Shown here in pieces: positions 8,354 through 18,269 of a stretch of DNA of 64,000 bases. A model generated the notes under the pieces. It had not been told where the DNA came from. It searched no databases and saw only the letters and a list, made by a program, of their open reading frames with translations. This DNA comes from Flavobacteriaceae bacterium. GTDB taxonomy: Bacteria; Bacteroidota; Bacteroidia; Flavobacteriales; Flavobacteriaceae. The stretch is taken from NCBI GenBank assembly GCA_030148025.1, contig JASBUG010000009.1, positions 171,828 to 235,827 of the forward strand, written 5' to 3'. Every line of letters starts with the position of its first letter. The first letter of the stretch is position 1. Made by a program: the position numbers and the translations under genes.

Positions 8354-9595
8354 ATGAAAAGATTAATTCTTATTTTAAGTTTACTTTACATTGTATTGAG
8401 TAGCTGTCAAAATCAAAAAAAAGAAAGGTTATCTGAAACTTATAAAAAATCAAAAACACAAAAGCTACCAGATAATGCAATTTCTATAACCTATACTAAT
8501 CATCTATATTTTCAATTAGATTTTGACAGTATAAAAGGCAATTACATTTTTGATACTGGAGCAGATGGACTTTATTATGACAGCATCTTTTATAATAGTA
8601 ATCAATTTAAACACAAAAATATTGGTTTTGGAAGGTTACCTGGTATTGGATTAAAGAAACAATTAGTTCAGGTAGTGTTCGATACAGTTCAATTTAAATT
8701 GAAAGACAAAAACTTCACTACAAATATCTCTCCAATTATAAAATTAAAACCAATAGTTGGAGATTTTGCAGATGGAATTATAGGTGGAAAACTATTTAAC
8801 AAGTCTATCTTAGAATTAAGTTATGATAAAGAATATGTTAATATTCATTCCTCAGTGGATTCAATCGATTTAACCTCATATAAGAAAATAAAATTAGATA
8901 GAGTAAAAAATCGGTTCTACTTACCTTTAACTATTAAAGTAAATGATTCCTTATTAGTGCAAGGGAAATTTATTTTAGATTTAGGTTCTGGAGGTAGTAT
9001 ATCATTCACAAATCATACTTCAAAGAAATATAATTTTGAGGAAAAAATAGATTTTAAAATTCCTTATTATACAAAATATGGTGGTATTGGTGGAGAGTCT
9101 TCAAGTTTTGATTTTAAATCTGATTCTTTATTTATTGGAGGTTTCAAACTAAGTAATGTAGTTATGGATTACAGTATTGATAATTCAGGAGCATTATCAA
9201 AAAGAAATTATTTAGGAATACTAGGTAACCAAGTGTTAGAGAAGTTTGATATCATTATTGATAATATTAATAGTGACTTGTACTTAAAACCCAATTCTAA
9301 ATTTAATGACCCAATAACGTTCTCAGCCAAAGGGTTCGTTTATGTTGATAGAAATCAAACAAAAGGAGCTTGGATAGTAACAGGTATCAACAAGGGTAGT
9401 AATGCCGAAAAAGCAGGATTAAAAATTGATGATAAAATTATCAAAGTAAATAACATTGATATTAATTCCATACAATTTAAACAACACAAAACAATTTGGC
9501 AACAAACTGATTCTATTGAATTAACAATAAAGAAGAATGATAGTATTGCGAATAGAATAAAGTTTAAATTAGAAACCCCAAATAAGAACCGCTAA
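8354..9595 (+). CDS. Retropepsin-like aspartyl protease lipoprotein with PDZ domain
   Basis: 413 aa. Lipoprotein signal MKRLILILSLLYIVLSSC. Two aspartyl-protease-like lobes follow: the first has FDTGADG (about residue 77), the second LDLGSGG (about 208), each with downstream glycine loops (GDFADGIIGGKLF and YLGILGNQVLEKFDIIID). The C-terminal 90 residues form a PDZ domain (GAWIVTGINKGSNAEKAGLKIDDKIIKVNNI). The architecture suggests a periplasmic protease or peptide-binding protein. Base composition is more AT-rich than its neighbours, and the gene is flanked by TTGTTAGCAG and CGCTAACA boundary sequences (see findings), so it may be acquired. Confidence 0.87.
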   Translation: MKRLILILSLLYIVLSSCQNQKKERLSETYKKSKTQKLPDNAISITYTNHLYFQLDFDSIKGNYIFDTGADGLYYDSIFYNSNQFKHKNIGFGRLPGIGLKKQLVQVVFDTVQFKLKDKNFTTNISPIIKLKPIVGDFADGIIGGKLFNKSILELSYDKEYVNIHSSVDSIDLTSYKKIKLDRVKNRFYLPLTIKVNDSLLVQGKFILDLGSGGSISFTNHTSKKYNFEEKIDFKIPYYTKYGGIGGESSSFDFKSDSLFIGGFKLSNVVMDYSIDNSGALSKRNYLGILGNQVLEKFDIIIDNINSDLYLKPNSKFNDPITFSAKGFVYVDRNQTKGAWIVTGINKGSNAEKAGLKIDDKIIKVNNIDINSIQFKQHKTIWQQTDSIELTIKKNDSIANRIKFKLETPNKNR

Positions 9596-9856
9596 CATTT
9601 TGTATAAGTATAGGCAAAGAAGTACTGAATTTTAAGATTTCTAGCTCTCAAAATTACGTAACAGCCTTACGAAAAGCTCCACGTAATCTGCCATTATTTA
9701 AATAATTTATCAATAACAAAAGCGTCTCAGTAACCTCCGCTACGCATAGTAAATCTCTTCTTAAAACTTCAAAAAACAATCAAAACAAAACGATTTAATA
9801 TGTCTAAAAAAATGTCAAGTTAATGTATCTTGCAGGTCATATTTAAAGATGACATT

Positions 9857-11701
9857 ATGCAAGACAATAAAATACTAAGTTATATTAAAGGTGTAATAGA
9901 AAACATACCAAAAGATTGGCTAAATCTAACTACCCATCGCTTAGATATTTATAATGAAGAATTGGCAAAAACACAGTTTCTAGATGGATTAAACACCCTG
10001 TTTAATAACAATAACTTTGAAACTTCTTCATTAAATGAATTACCTACAGCCTTTGATTATATTAGGTTAGGGCATCCATTGTCTTGCGTACTAGAATGGA
10101 CTATTGCTCAATTAAATAATACAAAAGCTGATAATGTTATTAGTTTTTCATCTAGAACAGCACCTGTTTTAGCAATTTTGAGAAAGAATTTATTAGCCAA
10201 TAAAAATACACTAATAACCTATACAGGAACATTACCAGATTTTTTTGATCCTGAAATAATACGAAATGTTTACGGCTACACCTTTGAGTTAAAGAAAGTT
10301 GACAACCTTGAAGCCATTGCTGAGTTCAACGGGAGTACAATTTTTATGTCAGAGCAGCAGGACATTTGCAATTTTGAACGCAACCCAAATATTGACTTTT
10401 TTGTCAATACACATTCTCAATTAGGGAGCATTATCTTGGTTAACGGAGCAGAAAATGATGATTATATTTCAGAAATTCAACATGTAAGACGACGAGAAAC
10501 CATAGCAATGACACCTGCTAATACACTTATCGCCTTAAACCAATTAGTAGGATTGACTTCTGAGAATATTAAGAGTATTGATATTGAAACCAACAAAACA
10601 CTTGTTCTAAATACTATTAAAACAATTACAGGAACTAACACAAAAGCAGTGGTTGGTTCTAGTGGACTATCTATACAATATGCTATTGTTATGGGATTGG
10701 TACATCATGCACTTGAAAATCATAAAGGAAAGCAGATAAAAATTATAGTGCCTCCAAATTGCTATGGTGGTACAAATGATCAGGCAAGACGTGTTGCCGC
10801 TTGCCATGATAATATTGAAGTTATGGACCTGCCAGTTGATAGTGGTCAAGACATGGTTAGCAGCATTGATAGTGTGTTAAGTAAGATTGCCCAAGAAGAT
10901 GCCGTTCCTTTTATTATTGCAGAAATCCCGACCAACCCTCGCGTTGAAGTTCCAGATCTTCTAAAATTGGAAGAGGTATTAAGTAAAGAGCGTAAAACTA
11001 AAGAAGATACTATTGCCATTGATCCTGTGTTTATTTTAGATCAAACATTTTGTCCAAACGTTCACTTTTTAGGAGATAATGAAATACTGTCTTCGGTTAG
11101 AACTATTGCCTATGTAAGCGGATCAAAATTCCCAAGTGGTGGTAAATGTACTGCTGGTTACTGTACCGCAAATAAAAAAGCAGAGTCTTTAATGAACAAC
11201 ATCGACCTTCATTTAAGACTTTGCGATAATGAAGCTACAGCACTTCAAATAGAAATATTAGCACAACAAATGCCTTCAATGAATCAACGAATTCAGGATG
11301 CTTATACAAACACTCGTGATTTTGTAAACTTTATTCAGGATGTTTTACCAAAGGCGAAAATAAACTTTGTTTCAGAAGAACTAGCGCAGCAAGGATTTAC
11401 ACCTTCGGTTTTTTCATTAGACCTTCCTACCAAAGGCAATACTGATGAAGAAAAAGAAACATATAAAAGAGCACTCAATCTTAAGCTCATCAATTTAATG
11501 ATCACTGAAATTCCTAACGAAAGTAAGTTCTGTGTGAGTTATGGTCAGCTAAAAGGTTGTTATTGGACCATACCTGCTACTTCTACTCAAGGAACCACTA
11601 AAGAAGGAGACAAAGATTATATTGTTCGTGTAGCGGTATCTCCCGATCTAGATCTTGAACGTCATAAAAAAGTATTTTCAGATTTTGTTAAGAGCATATA
11701 A
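9857..11701 (+). CDS. PLP-dependent Cys/Met metabolism family enzyme with long N-terminal extension
   Basis: The ATG at 9857 is preferred over an in-frame TTG at 9830. 614 aa. Residues about 250-614 fit the Cys/Met metabolism PLP family (cystathionine gamma-synthase or beta-lyase type): YGGT at 303-306, EIPTNPRVEV at 356-365, ILDQTF with the cofactor Asp at about 395, and the Schiff-base segment SGSKFPSGGKC with Lys424. The first ~215 residues are unlike the usual 380-430 aa members and contain an Asn/Leu-rich segment with no motif I recognise. The probable role is in sulfur amino-acid metabolism, but substrate specificity cannot be assigned. Cytosolic; a single gene. Confidence 0.82.
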   Translation: MQDNKILSYIKGVIENIPKDWLNLTTHRLDIYNEELAKTQFLDGLNTLFNNNNFETSSLNELPTAFDYIRLGHPLSCVLEWTIAQLNNTKADNVISFSSRTAPVLAILRKNLLANKNTLITYTGTLPDFFDPEIIRNVYGYTFELKKVDNLEAIAEFNGSTIFMSEQQDICNFERNPNIDFFVNTHSQLGSIILVNGAENDDYISEIQHVRRRETIAMTPANTLIALNQLVGLTSENIKSIDIETNKTLVLNTIKTITGTNTKAVVGSSGLSIQYAIVMGLVHHALENHKGKQIKIIVPPNCYGGTNDQARRVAACHDNIEVMDLPVDSGQDMVSSIDSVLSKIAQEDAVPFIIAEIPTNPRVEVPDLLKLEEVLSKERKTKEDTIAIDPVFILDQTFCPNVHFLGDNEILSSVRTIAYVSGSKFPSGGKCTAGYCTANKKAESLMNNIDLHLRLCDNEATALQIEILAQQMPSMNQRIQDAYTNTRDFVNFIQDVLPKAKINFVSEELAQQGFTPSVFSLDLPTKGNTDEEKETYKRALNLKLINLMITEIPNESKFCVSYGQLKGCYWTIPATSTQGTTKEGDKDYIVRVAVSPDLDLERHKKVFSDFVKSI

Positions 11702-11727
11702 TGTAGGTTAAGCTTCTGGTAGACTGT

Positions 11728-13881
11728 CTAAAGTTTATCTAACTGATTACTACTTTTATCATCGCTTATCGTCCAGAAGAAACCAACAAAAAAGAATTGG
11801 TCTGCTGCCGGTTTTAAAGCACGCCTATCAAAATTACCATGAATATCTGGTGTATTTGCATATTGATACCCATTAATATTCTTAAGCCCAAGTACATTGT
11901 TTACTGAAAAGTACAGTATTTTTTGCTGACTGATCAAATAAGCCCAATTCACACTCAAGCTATTATAGCTTTTGGTTTTCTGATTTAAAAATCCTTCTAT
12001 ATTCGGATTTGTATACGTACGACCAGACGCATAGCTATAGCTAAAACCTAACTGGCTTTTCCAAGAATCTACCCAATACTTTCCTACTACAGACAAATTG
12101 TGTGTGTTAGCAAAATTTGGTTGCGCTTCCATAGTGTAATTTCTAAAATCTCTTTCAGAGTCTAAATACGAATAACTTAACCAATAATCCATGTTTTTAA
12201 TGCTCTTGTTATCTCTCCAAAACAGATCAATTCCTTTGGCATAACCATATCCAATGTTAGTAATGTTGCTATTAAAATCTACAAACTCACTATCGTATTT
12301 TATAAGGTCGTTATAGTCTTTATAATACGCTTCTGCTCTAAATATTTGTCCGTCGGCATTATGCTGGTAGTTTAAAATATAATGCTTAGTGTTTTGCGCT
12401 TTTAGATCCTGTTCAAACTTCAATACATTACTCAACGGGTTTTGATAAAAGCTACCATAGGCTAACGATACCTGACTTTTTCCCGAAGTTTTATAGGCCA
12501 ATGATAATCTAGGTACAACTGTATAATCTTTAAACAATTCACTATACTCTGCACGTACACCAGCTTTCATTGCTAGTTTTTTAGAAAAGAACACATCGGC
12601 TTCGGTGAATGCAGCAGCTATATTATTGTTGTAACCATACTTCACTTTTGAAACCATTGGAGTCTCATAGGCCTCATTAAAATCAGTTGCAAAATATTCT
12701 GCTCCAAAATTCAACTTAAACCTGCTACTAAAACGTCTTTTAAACTTCAATTTTGCATGAAAGCTATTTTCAACATCTTTTATATCCTGATCTATAATGT
12801 CTACCTTTTCATTACTGTTGGTATAGCTCAAACCTCCTTGAACCGTCCATACATCATTTAGCATGCCTTTATAAGATCCATTAAAATACAAGTTGTTATT
12901 TCTTAATTTAAAATGTACGCCGTCTTCATAATTTATATCTTCCTGTGTGAGTTCAAAATTTGAATTATCAAAAGCCGAGTATAGTTTTAAAATACCGTTA
13001 TCAAACTTTTGCCTAAATACAGCTTCTCCAGACAATCCTTGATAAGGCTTCTCCCAATCATTTCTATCTGGAAACAATCCAATATAAGGCGCCAAATTAA
13101 TATAAGAAGCATTGATACTTAAAGAGCTTTTATCCCATTTTTGAGTATTCCCAAGCGTTCCTCCAACGGTCATAATACCAATATCAGTCTTTTCTTGAGT
13201 TGGTTCTTCAATGGTATTTAGTAAAAGTACACTAGACAATGCTTGTCCATATTCGGCTGAATATCCTCCTGTTGAAAAAGTAATCCCATCAAACAAAAAA
13301 GGTGAATAACGCCCTCTAGTTGGTGTGTTATTAGTTGTTGGTGCATAAGGTGTAAATACACGAATCCCGTCAATAAATATTTGGGTTTCTTCTGCCTCTC
13401 CTCCACGTACAAATAAACGTCCGTCCTCTGCAACAGTGGTAGTTCCTGGAAGCGTTTGCAACGCACCGACAAAGTCACCCAAAGCACTGGCTGTAGTCAC
13501 CACATCCAGAGGTTTTAAAACACTTATCTTACTATTATCACCAGCTTCAAAAGTTCCGGCAGATAACACCACTGCATCTAAGGTTCCTACATCTTCTCGA
13601 AGTTTAACTATAATCTTTTTCATTAAAGTTACATCGCCTGTCATGGTAAAGGTTTCATAACCTAAATACGATACTATTAATGTTTGACTTCCTGTTTCCT
13701 GTGTTTTAAAATTAAAAGTGCCATCTTCTAATGAAGTACTGCCATCGTATGTACCTTCAAGGTATACATTGGCTCCCATAATAGGCATTCCTTTTTGATC
13801 GGTTACCGTTCCATTAATAGTGGTTTGCGCATTTATTTGAATGCTAAATAAAGTTAGTAGTGCAATGATTAGTGTTCTCAT
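11728..13881 (-). CDS. TonB-dependent outer-membrane receptor with carboxypeptidase-like regulatory domain
   Basis: 717 aa with signal MRTLIIALLTLFSIQINAQ. Residues about 20-105 are a CarboxypepD_reg-like beta-sandwich (TINGTVTDQKGMPIMGANVYLEG). The plug domain follows, with the sequence LFVRGGEAEETQIFIDGIRV (about 155-175). The remainder is a beta-barrel of alternating strands rich in Tyr/Asn/Phe, ending with FFFVGFFWTI before a short polar tail. Such receptors import siderophores, vitamins or glycans; no SusD partner adjoins it, so a metal chelate or small ligand is likelier than a polysaccharide. Transcribed alone; energy presumably comes from a TonB such as the one at 2.9 kb. Confidence 0.92.
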   Translation of the reverse strand: MRTLIIALLTLFSIQINAQTTINGTVTDQKGMPIMGANVYLEGTYDGSTSLEDGTFNFKTQETGSQTLIVSYLGYETFTMTGDVTLMKKIIVKLREDVGTLDAVVLSAGTFEAGDNSKISVLKPLDVVTTASALGDFVGALQTLPGTTTVAEDGRLFVRGGEAEETQIFIDGIRVFTPYAPTTNNTPTRGRYSPFLFDGITFSTGGYSAEYGQALSSVLLLNTIEEPTQEKTDIGIMTVGGTLGNTQKWDKSSLSINASYINLAPYIGLFPDRNDWEKPYQGLSGEAVFRQKFDNGILKLYSAFDNSNFELTQEDINYEDGVHFKLRNNNLYFNGSYKGMLNDVWTVQGGLSYTNSNEKVDIIDQDIKDVENSFHAKLKFKRRFSSRFKLNFGAEYFATDFNEAYETPMVSKVKYGYNNNIAAAFTEADVFFSKKLAMKAGVRAEYSELFKDYTVVPRLSLAYKTSGKSQVSLAYGSFYQNPLSNVLKFEQDLKAQNTKHYILNYQHNADGQIFRAEAYYKDYNDLIKYDSEFVDFNSNITNIGYGYAKGIDLFWRDNKSIKNMDYWLSYSYLDSERDFRNYTMEAQPNFANTHNLSVVGKYWVDSWKSQLGFSYSYASGRTYTNPNIEGFLNQKTKSYNSLSVNWAYLISQQKILYFSVNNVLGLKNINGYQYANTPDIHGNFDRRALKPAADQFFFVGFFWTISDDKSSNQLDKL

Positions 13882-13903
13882 GTTTAAAATTTGTTCGTTT
13901 TTT

Positions 13904-13922
13904 GATACTGAAACAAGTTCAG
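13904..13922. repeat. Copy of the 'GATACTGAAACAAGTTCAG' interspersed repeat
   Basis: This 19-bp sequence matches the core of a well-known Bacteroidota intergenic palindrome (TCCTGAACTTGTTTCAGGA type). A longer copy is at 61955-61981. It sits upstream of the TonB-dependent receptor gene. Confidence 0.5.
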
Positions 13923-14009
13923 CACATGTTGATGAGACAAAATTGCTTTGTAACTACATTTTGTAAAACTTATACTGACCGAACTGTAAATTTTTAATGA
14001 CGAATTGAA

Positions 14010-14017
14010 TATATTTG
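14010..14017 (+). promoter_or_regulatory. Candidate -7 box TATATTTG
   Basis: Exact match to the Bacteroidota -7 consensus TAnnTTTG, 16 bp before the ATG of the lysoplasmalogenase-like gene. No good -33 TTTG is visible at 19-21 bp spacing. Confidence 0.4.
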
Positions 14018-14033
14018 AGTAAATCAACTTTTT

Positions 14034-14708
14034 ATGAACCTCTCAAAACCTGAAAGAATCTTTACCATCATCTTTACCATCATTGTATTGTGGGAACTGT
14101 TTGCCGATCAACTACAAGAGTTATTACCCTTTCATTTTGCACCTAAACCCTTAATTCTAACGTCGCTTATCATTTTCTTTATAAGTCAATGGAAACATTT
14201 AAGCTCTAGTAGCAAATACATTACACTATTTGCTCTAATATTTTCATTAACTGGTGATGTATTGTTGATGTTTGTAGAAACCTCAGCTAATTTCTTTTTA
14301 GGCGGACTTGTAGCCTTTTTGATTGCTCATATCATGTACATTCTATTGTTCCTTAAAAAGAAGAATCAAAAGAAACCTTCCATCCCTTTTTCGTTTGTGC
14401 TCATTATTTATGCCCTTGGACTATTTTATGTATTAAAGGATGGCTTGGGAGACATGCTAATTCCAGTAATTGTGTATATGCTGGTTATTTTGTCTATGGC
14501 TTTATCGGCTTCCCTACGAAAAGGAATGGTGAGTAATTCTAGCTACAACTTGGTTTTTATTGGTGCCATTTTCTTTATGATCTCTGATAGTATTTTGGCA
14601 GTCAACAAATTTTACAATCCTGTACCAATGTCTGGAATACTCATTATGAGTACTTATGCTTTGGCGCAGTATTTGATTGTAATAGGCGTATTAAGGCAGG
14701 AAAAATAA
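14034..14708 (+). CDS. YhhN family lysoplasmalogenase-like membrane protein
   Basis: 224 aa with about seven to eight transmembrane helices and no signal peptide. The family signature is visible: KPLILTSLIIFF in the first third, SLTGDVLLMF near residue 80, HIMYILLF near 105, and the conserved FMISDSILAVNKF near residue 185. YhhN/TMEM86 proteins include lysoplasmalogenase, which cleaves the vinyl ether of lysoplasmalogens; the Asp residues in GDVLLM and ISDSIL are the conserved polar ones inside the membrane. Enzymatic role in this organism is inferred. Confidence 0.88.
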   Translation: MNLSKPERIFTIIFTIIVLWELFADQLQELLPFHFAPKPLILTSLIIFFISQWKHLSSSSKYITLFALIFSLTGDVLLMFVETSANFFLGGLVAFLIAHIMYILLFLKKKNQKKPSIPFSFVLIIYALGLFYVLKDGLGDMLIPVIVYMLVILSMALSASLRKGMVSNSSYNLVFIGAIFFMISDSILAVNKFYNPVPMSGILIMSTYALAQYLIVIGVLRQEK

Positions 14709-14799
14709 ATGCAGCTATATCTCACCTCACTTTATTTGATAATAAACGTAAGGTGTTGTAAGAATAATATGTACTTTTATTGAAATAATTATAATCTTT

Positions 14800-15210
14800 G
14801 TGAAAACCAACATACCCAAGTTGAAATTAAAAAAGAAGGCTCTGGTCATTTTTATTGAGTATTTTCTTTTCGGTTTTTTCTCCTTTACAGCTAATGAATT
14901 AGCTTCTCTAATATTTGGTAAAAACGTATTCAACTATTGGTTAGTTTTGCTATTCTCATTCTTTATATACTATTCTTTAACCGAACTATTGTTTAATAAA
15001 TCATTTGGAATGTATTTGTTAAGAGTTGAATTAGACAATCACAAACCAAAACAGCTGAATCTTAATTTCATCACTTATTCAGTAACTTCTCTATTAGACA
15101 GAACCATATTAGTACCGATATATTTATTAATTGGATTTCTTAACTATGAGAGCTCGCTCCTATGTGAAAAACTAAGTGGAATAAATTGGAAAAATTTTGA
15201 CTCTAATTAA
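14800..15210 (+). CDS. RDD family membrane protein
   Basis: 136 aa from a GTG start; no ATG is usable near the N-terminus. Three hydrophobic segments (about 14-35, 48-66 and 100-120). The segment YYSLTELLFNKSFGMYLLRVEL matches the RDD domain pattern in which a hydrophobic helix is followed by a GK/GM-L-L-V-L turn, then SLLDRTILVP and a terminal CEKLSGI (the 'D-x-L-S-G-T' end). RDD proteins are small membrane proteins of mostly unknown function. Probably a single gene. Confidence 0.65.
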   Translation: MKTNIPKLKLKKKALVIFIEYFLFGFFSFTANELASLIFGKNVFNYWLVLLFSFFIYYSLTELLFNKSFGMYLLRVELDNHKPKQLNLNFITYSVTSLLDRTILVPIYLLIGFLNYESSLLCEKLSGINWKNFDSN

Positions 15211-15338
15211 AAAATACCTTCTTACGAACAGGCTAAACGTAAAAAACATTGTTTTAATACTTTCTTAACTAGAATATACCATGAATAATTGTAGCTATGC
15301 ATTTATTATCATGTTTTCAACAATCAAAAAATTAAACA

Positions 15339-16271
15339 ATGAAAAAAGCGTATTTTATACTAATACTTGTATTTGCTCTATTTTTAAACGCCTGTAACAC
15401 TAAAAAACAAAACCCAAAAGATAGCGATTCACCAACTATAGAAGACCTCTATCTAGGACAAAAACCACCTGGTTCAACTCCAGAAATATTTGCACCTGGA
15501 ATAATTTCAGTAGATGGAAGGTATGAACATGGCATTTCATTTTCTCCTGATTTAAAAGAATTATATTTTGGAGCTAATTTTGAAGATCAAGATCCGAGTA
15601 TCTATTTCTCAAAACTCGAAGGTAAAAATTGGACACATCCTAAAAAAGCAAATTTTACAAAAGGTAAAAAAGTGGGTGAAATGCATCCATTTGTTAGCCC
15701 TAATGGTAAAACACTTCATTTTGCAGCTCATGATTCATTTACTTTACCTCATCATAAATCTTCTGTTAAAAGTTGGTATGTAAAACGTTTTGGAGATTCC
15801 TGGAGTGATGCAAAACAATTGGATTCACCTGTAAATAATGATTTCGTTTTTTACTCGAATGAGGCAAAAAATGGAGATCTTTATTATACTAATATATCAA
15901 AACGTACAATGTATTACGCCCCTAAAAAAGATGACAAATATCCCGAAGCACACGAATTAGGAACCGGAGGTTTTCATGGTTTTATTTCTCCTTCTCAGGA
16001 TTATTTAATGGTAAATGCTAGAAACAAAGAAGATGCTCAAAGAAAAAGTGATATTTATATCTATTTCAGAGAAAAAGACGGAACATGGTCAAAAGCTATT
16101 AACCTTGGAAGTGACGTAAATACTAATTTTGCTGAAACATGCCCAAGCATCACACCAGATGGTAAATATTTATTTTTTGGCAGATATAATGAAGAAGGAG
16201 GCTTATCAAACTTTTATTGGGTAAGTACTGAAATTATCAGTAAGTTAAAAACAGAGTATTTTAAGAAGTAA
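15339..16271 (+). CDS. PD40-repeat (WD40-like beta-propeller) lipoprotein
   Basis: 310 aa. Lipoprotein signal [19 protein letters not shown]. Repeated blade motifs of the TolB/PD40 type are present: [49 protein letters not shown] and [14 protein letters not shown], spaced about 55-60 residues. It probably folds as a five- or six-bladed propeller attached to the membrane and binds a protein or glycan. No catalytic motif is visible. Confidence 0.85.
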   Translation: MKKAYFILILVFALFLNACNTKKQNPKDSDSPTIEDLYLGQKPPGSTPEIFAPGIISVDGRYEHGISFSPDLKELYFGANFEDQDPSIYFSKLEGKNWTHPKKANFTKGKKVGEMHPFVSPNGKTLHFAAHDSFTLPHHKSSVKSWYVKRFGDSWSDAKQLDSPVNNDFVFYSNEAKNGDLYYTNISKRTMYYAPKKDDKYPEAHELGTGGFHGFISPSQDYLMVNARNKEDAQRKSDIYIYFREKDGTWSKAINLGSDVNTNFAETCPSITPDGKYLFFGRYNEEGGLSNFYWVSTEIISKLKTEYFKK

Positions 16272-16397
16272 CAATAGATTCAGGCGTATACATATAGAAA
16301 AAATCGAAGGAATTTTCTTAAGTTCGTATGTGTTTGCTAAATTTGTTAAATAATATCGCAACTGAAACATACACAAACTGTTATCATAATTATTGAA

Positions 16398-16838
16398 ATG
16401 AAAAATATTCTGACAATTTTATTATTCTTTTTAATTTCAATTCATCAGGTTAATAGCCAAGAATTAAGACAAATAACAGATTGGAATGAAGCAAAAAAAA
16501 TTGCGAAACAAGAAAATAAAAACATCCTAATTGTTTTAACTGCTTCCGAATGGTGTAAACCATGCATTAAAATGAAAAAGAAAGTTTTCTCAGAGTTTGA
16601 ATTCATAAACTACATCAATAATAACCTTGTTTTATTTCTGATAGAATTACCTGGAGGAACAATTAAATTTAATAGTCCTGAATATCAGTCTTACGATAAA
16701 TTTAGGACTAAGTATAACTCTAACGCATTACCATCATTAATTTTAACAAATTTCGAAGGAAAAAAAATCAAAATTTTAAATGGAAGAATGACTTCATTAA
16801 AAAACGTAATGAATGAATTAAATTTCAAGTCGAAATAA
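16398..16838 (+). CDS. Secreted thioredoxin-like protein (CxxC)
   Basis: 146 aa with cleavable signal MKNILTILLFFLISIHQVNSQ. Thioredoxin fold of the Thioredoxin_7 type: WNEAKKIAKQENKNILIVLTASEW leads into the active site WCKPCIKMKKKVF, and the cis-Pro segment NALPSLILTN is present. Predicted periplasmic thiol reductase or oxidase. The gene is AT-rich and stands alone. Confidence 0.85.
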   Translation: MKNILTILLFFLISIHQVNSQELRQITDWNEAKKIAKQENKNILIVLTASEWCKPCIKMKKKVFSEFEFINYINNNLVLFLIELPGGTIKFNSPEYQSYDKFRTKYNSNALPSLILTNFEGKKIKILNGRMTSLKNVMNELNFKSK

Positions 16839-16899
16839 ACTACTTGCAATAACAAACAGCATATTTACTTCCCTTATTTCTACTTAAATTCTAATCGTA

Positions 16900-18174
16900 C
16901 TAACCCTTCTTAAACGGCCTAATAATTAATCGTGCTGCTTTATCAAAATTAATATAGTTATAGCTCCAGTTAAAGAACACAATTACGCGATTTCTAAAAC
17001 CTACTAACGACATAAGGTGAATAAACATCCAAACAAACCATGCAAAAAAGCCAGCAAACTTAAAATGCTTTAGATCTACAACTGCCTTATTGCGTCCAAT
17101 AGTTGCCATAGACCCTTTGTCGTAATACACAAATGGTTTCATAGGTTTATTCTGTATTAGCTTTAATAAGTTCTTTCCAAGTAGTTTTCCTTGCTGTATG
17201 GCTGGTTGTGCAACTTGTGGATGACCATTTGGGAAAGCATCTGTTTCCATAAAAGCGATATCTCCTAAAGCAAAAATACTATCGTATCCTTCCACCTGAT
17301 TAAACCTATTAACTTTATACCTATTTCCTCTGGCAATTAAAGCCTCTGCATTTATACCTTCAACAGGAGCACCAGTAACACCAGCTGCCCAAATAAGGGT
17401 TTCAGACTCTAACTTTAAATCTGAGTTTGTAGTTACTGCTAAACCATCATAATCTTTTACAAAAGTGTTACAATGTACTTGCACACCTAGTTTTCTTAAA
17501 AATTGTTCTGCCTTTTTCGAAGCATGTGTACTCATTGGTGGTAATACACGGTCATTTCCTTCTAATAAATGAATTTCCATATCGGTTGTATCCAGATCTG
17601 GATAATCTCTCGGTACAATATGATTTTTCAGCTCAGCAATAGCGCCTGCTAATTCTACACCTGTAGGCCCTCCTCCAACAATTACAAAATTAAGTAGGGC
17701 GCGTCGCTCTTCGGCAGAATTGGCTATAGTAGCCTTTTCAAAATTCTGAAGGATCAAACTTCTAATATTGAGTGCTTGCGGTACTTTTTTCATAGCCATA
17801 CTATTAGCTTCTATGGCTTTATTTCCGAAGAAATTGGTTTTAGTTCCTGTAGCTATTACTAAATAATCAAAAGTAAGGTCGCCAATATTGGTTGTTACCT
17901 TTTTATTTTGAGTATCAATATGCTGTACTTCTGCCAGACGAAAAAAAGAGTTTCGATGTTTCTTAATGATCTTTCGTAGTGGATATGCTATTGAATCTGG
18001 TTCTAATCCTGCTGTAGAAACCTGGTACAATAATGGTTGAAATGTATGGTAATTATGCTTATCGAGAAGTACTACCTGAACAGCTTTATTTGCAAGGGAT
18101 TTTGCTAAATTAACTCCAGCAAAACCGCCTCCAATAATAACAACTCGAGGCAATTTAGATTTAGGAATATTCAT
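16900..18174 (-). CDS. ndh: Type II NADH dehydrogenase (NDH-2)
   Basis: 424 aa FAD/NAD(P) oxidoreductase with two Rossmann folds: GGGFAG at 15-20 (FAD) and GGGPTG at 167-172 (NADH). Also present are LIWAAGV (about 267) and FALGDIA (about 298), the FAD-binding end motif. The C-terminal 60 residues have the hydrophobic/amphipathic segment FAGFFAWFVWMFIHLMSLVGF that attaches NDH-2 to the membrane. It transfers electrons from NADH to (mena)quinone without proton pumping. Length and domain order are normal. A single gene, divergent from the M20 amidohydrolase. Confidence 0.92.
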   Translation of the reverse strand: MNIPKSKLPRVVIIGGGFAGVNLAKSLANKAVQVVLLDKHNYHTFQPLLYQVSTAGLEPDSIAYPLRKIIKKHRNSFFRLAEVQHIDTQNKKVTTNIGDLTFDYLVIATGTKTNFFGNKAIEANSMAMKKVPQALNIRSLILQNFEKATIANSAEERRALLNFVIVGGGPTGVELAGAIAELKNHIVPRDYPDLDTTDMEIHLLEGNDRVLPPMSTHASKKAEQFLRKLGVQVHCNTFVKDYDGLAVTTNSDLKLESETLIWAAGVTGAPVEGINAEALIARGNRYKVNRFNQVEGYDSIFALGDIAFMETDAFPNGHPQVAQPAIQQGKLLGKNLLKLIQNKPMKPFVYYDKGSMATIGRNKAVVDLKHFKFAGFFAWFVWMFIHLMSLVGFRNRVIVFFNWSYNYINFDKAARLIIRPFKKG

Positions 18175-18235
18175 AACGTTTTAGTGTATTACAAAATTAA
18201 ACATTCTGTGTGTTATTTAATAGAAATAGAACACT

Positions 18236-18243
18236 TATATTTG
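18236..18243 (+). promoter_or_regulatory. Candidate -7 box TATATTTG
   Basis: Exact TAnnTTTG match 26 bp before the start of the M20 amidohydrolase gene; the -33 element is not clear. Confidence 0.45.
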
Positions 18244-18269
18244 ACGTATAACCAACAAAAAACCAACCA

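Noticed and set aside
9596..9856. Possible gene or RNA in the 260-bp gap before the PLP enzyme
   Set aside because: No frame with coding character; only a weak ATTACG/CGTAAT hairpin and a TATCTTGC promoter-like box can be seen.
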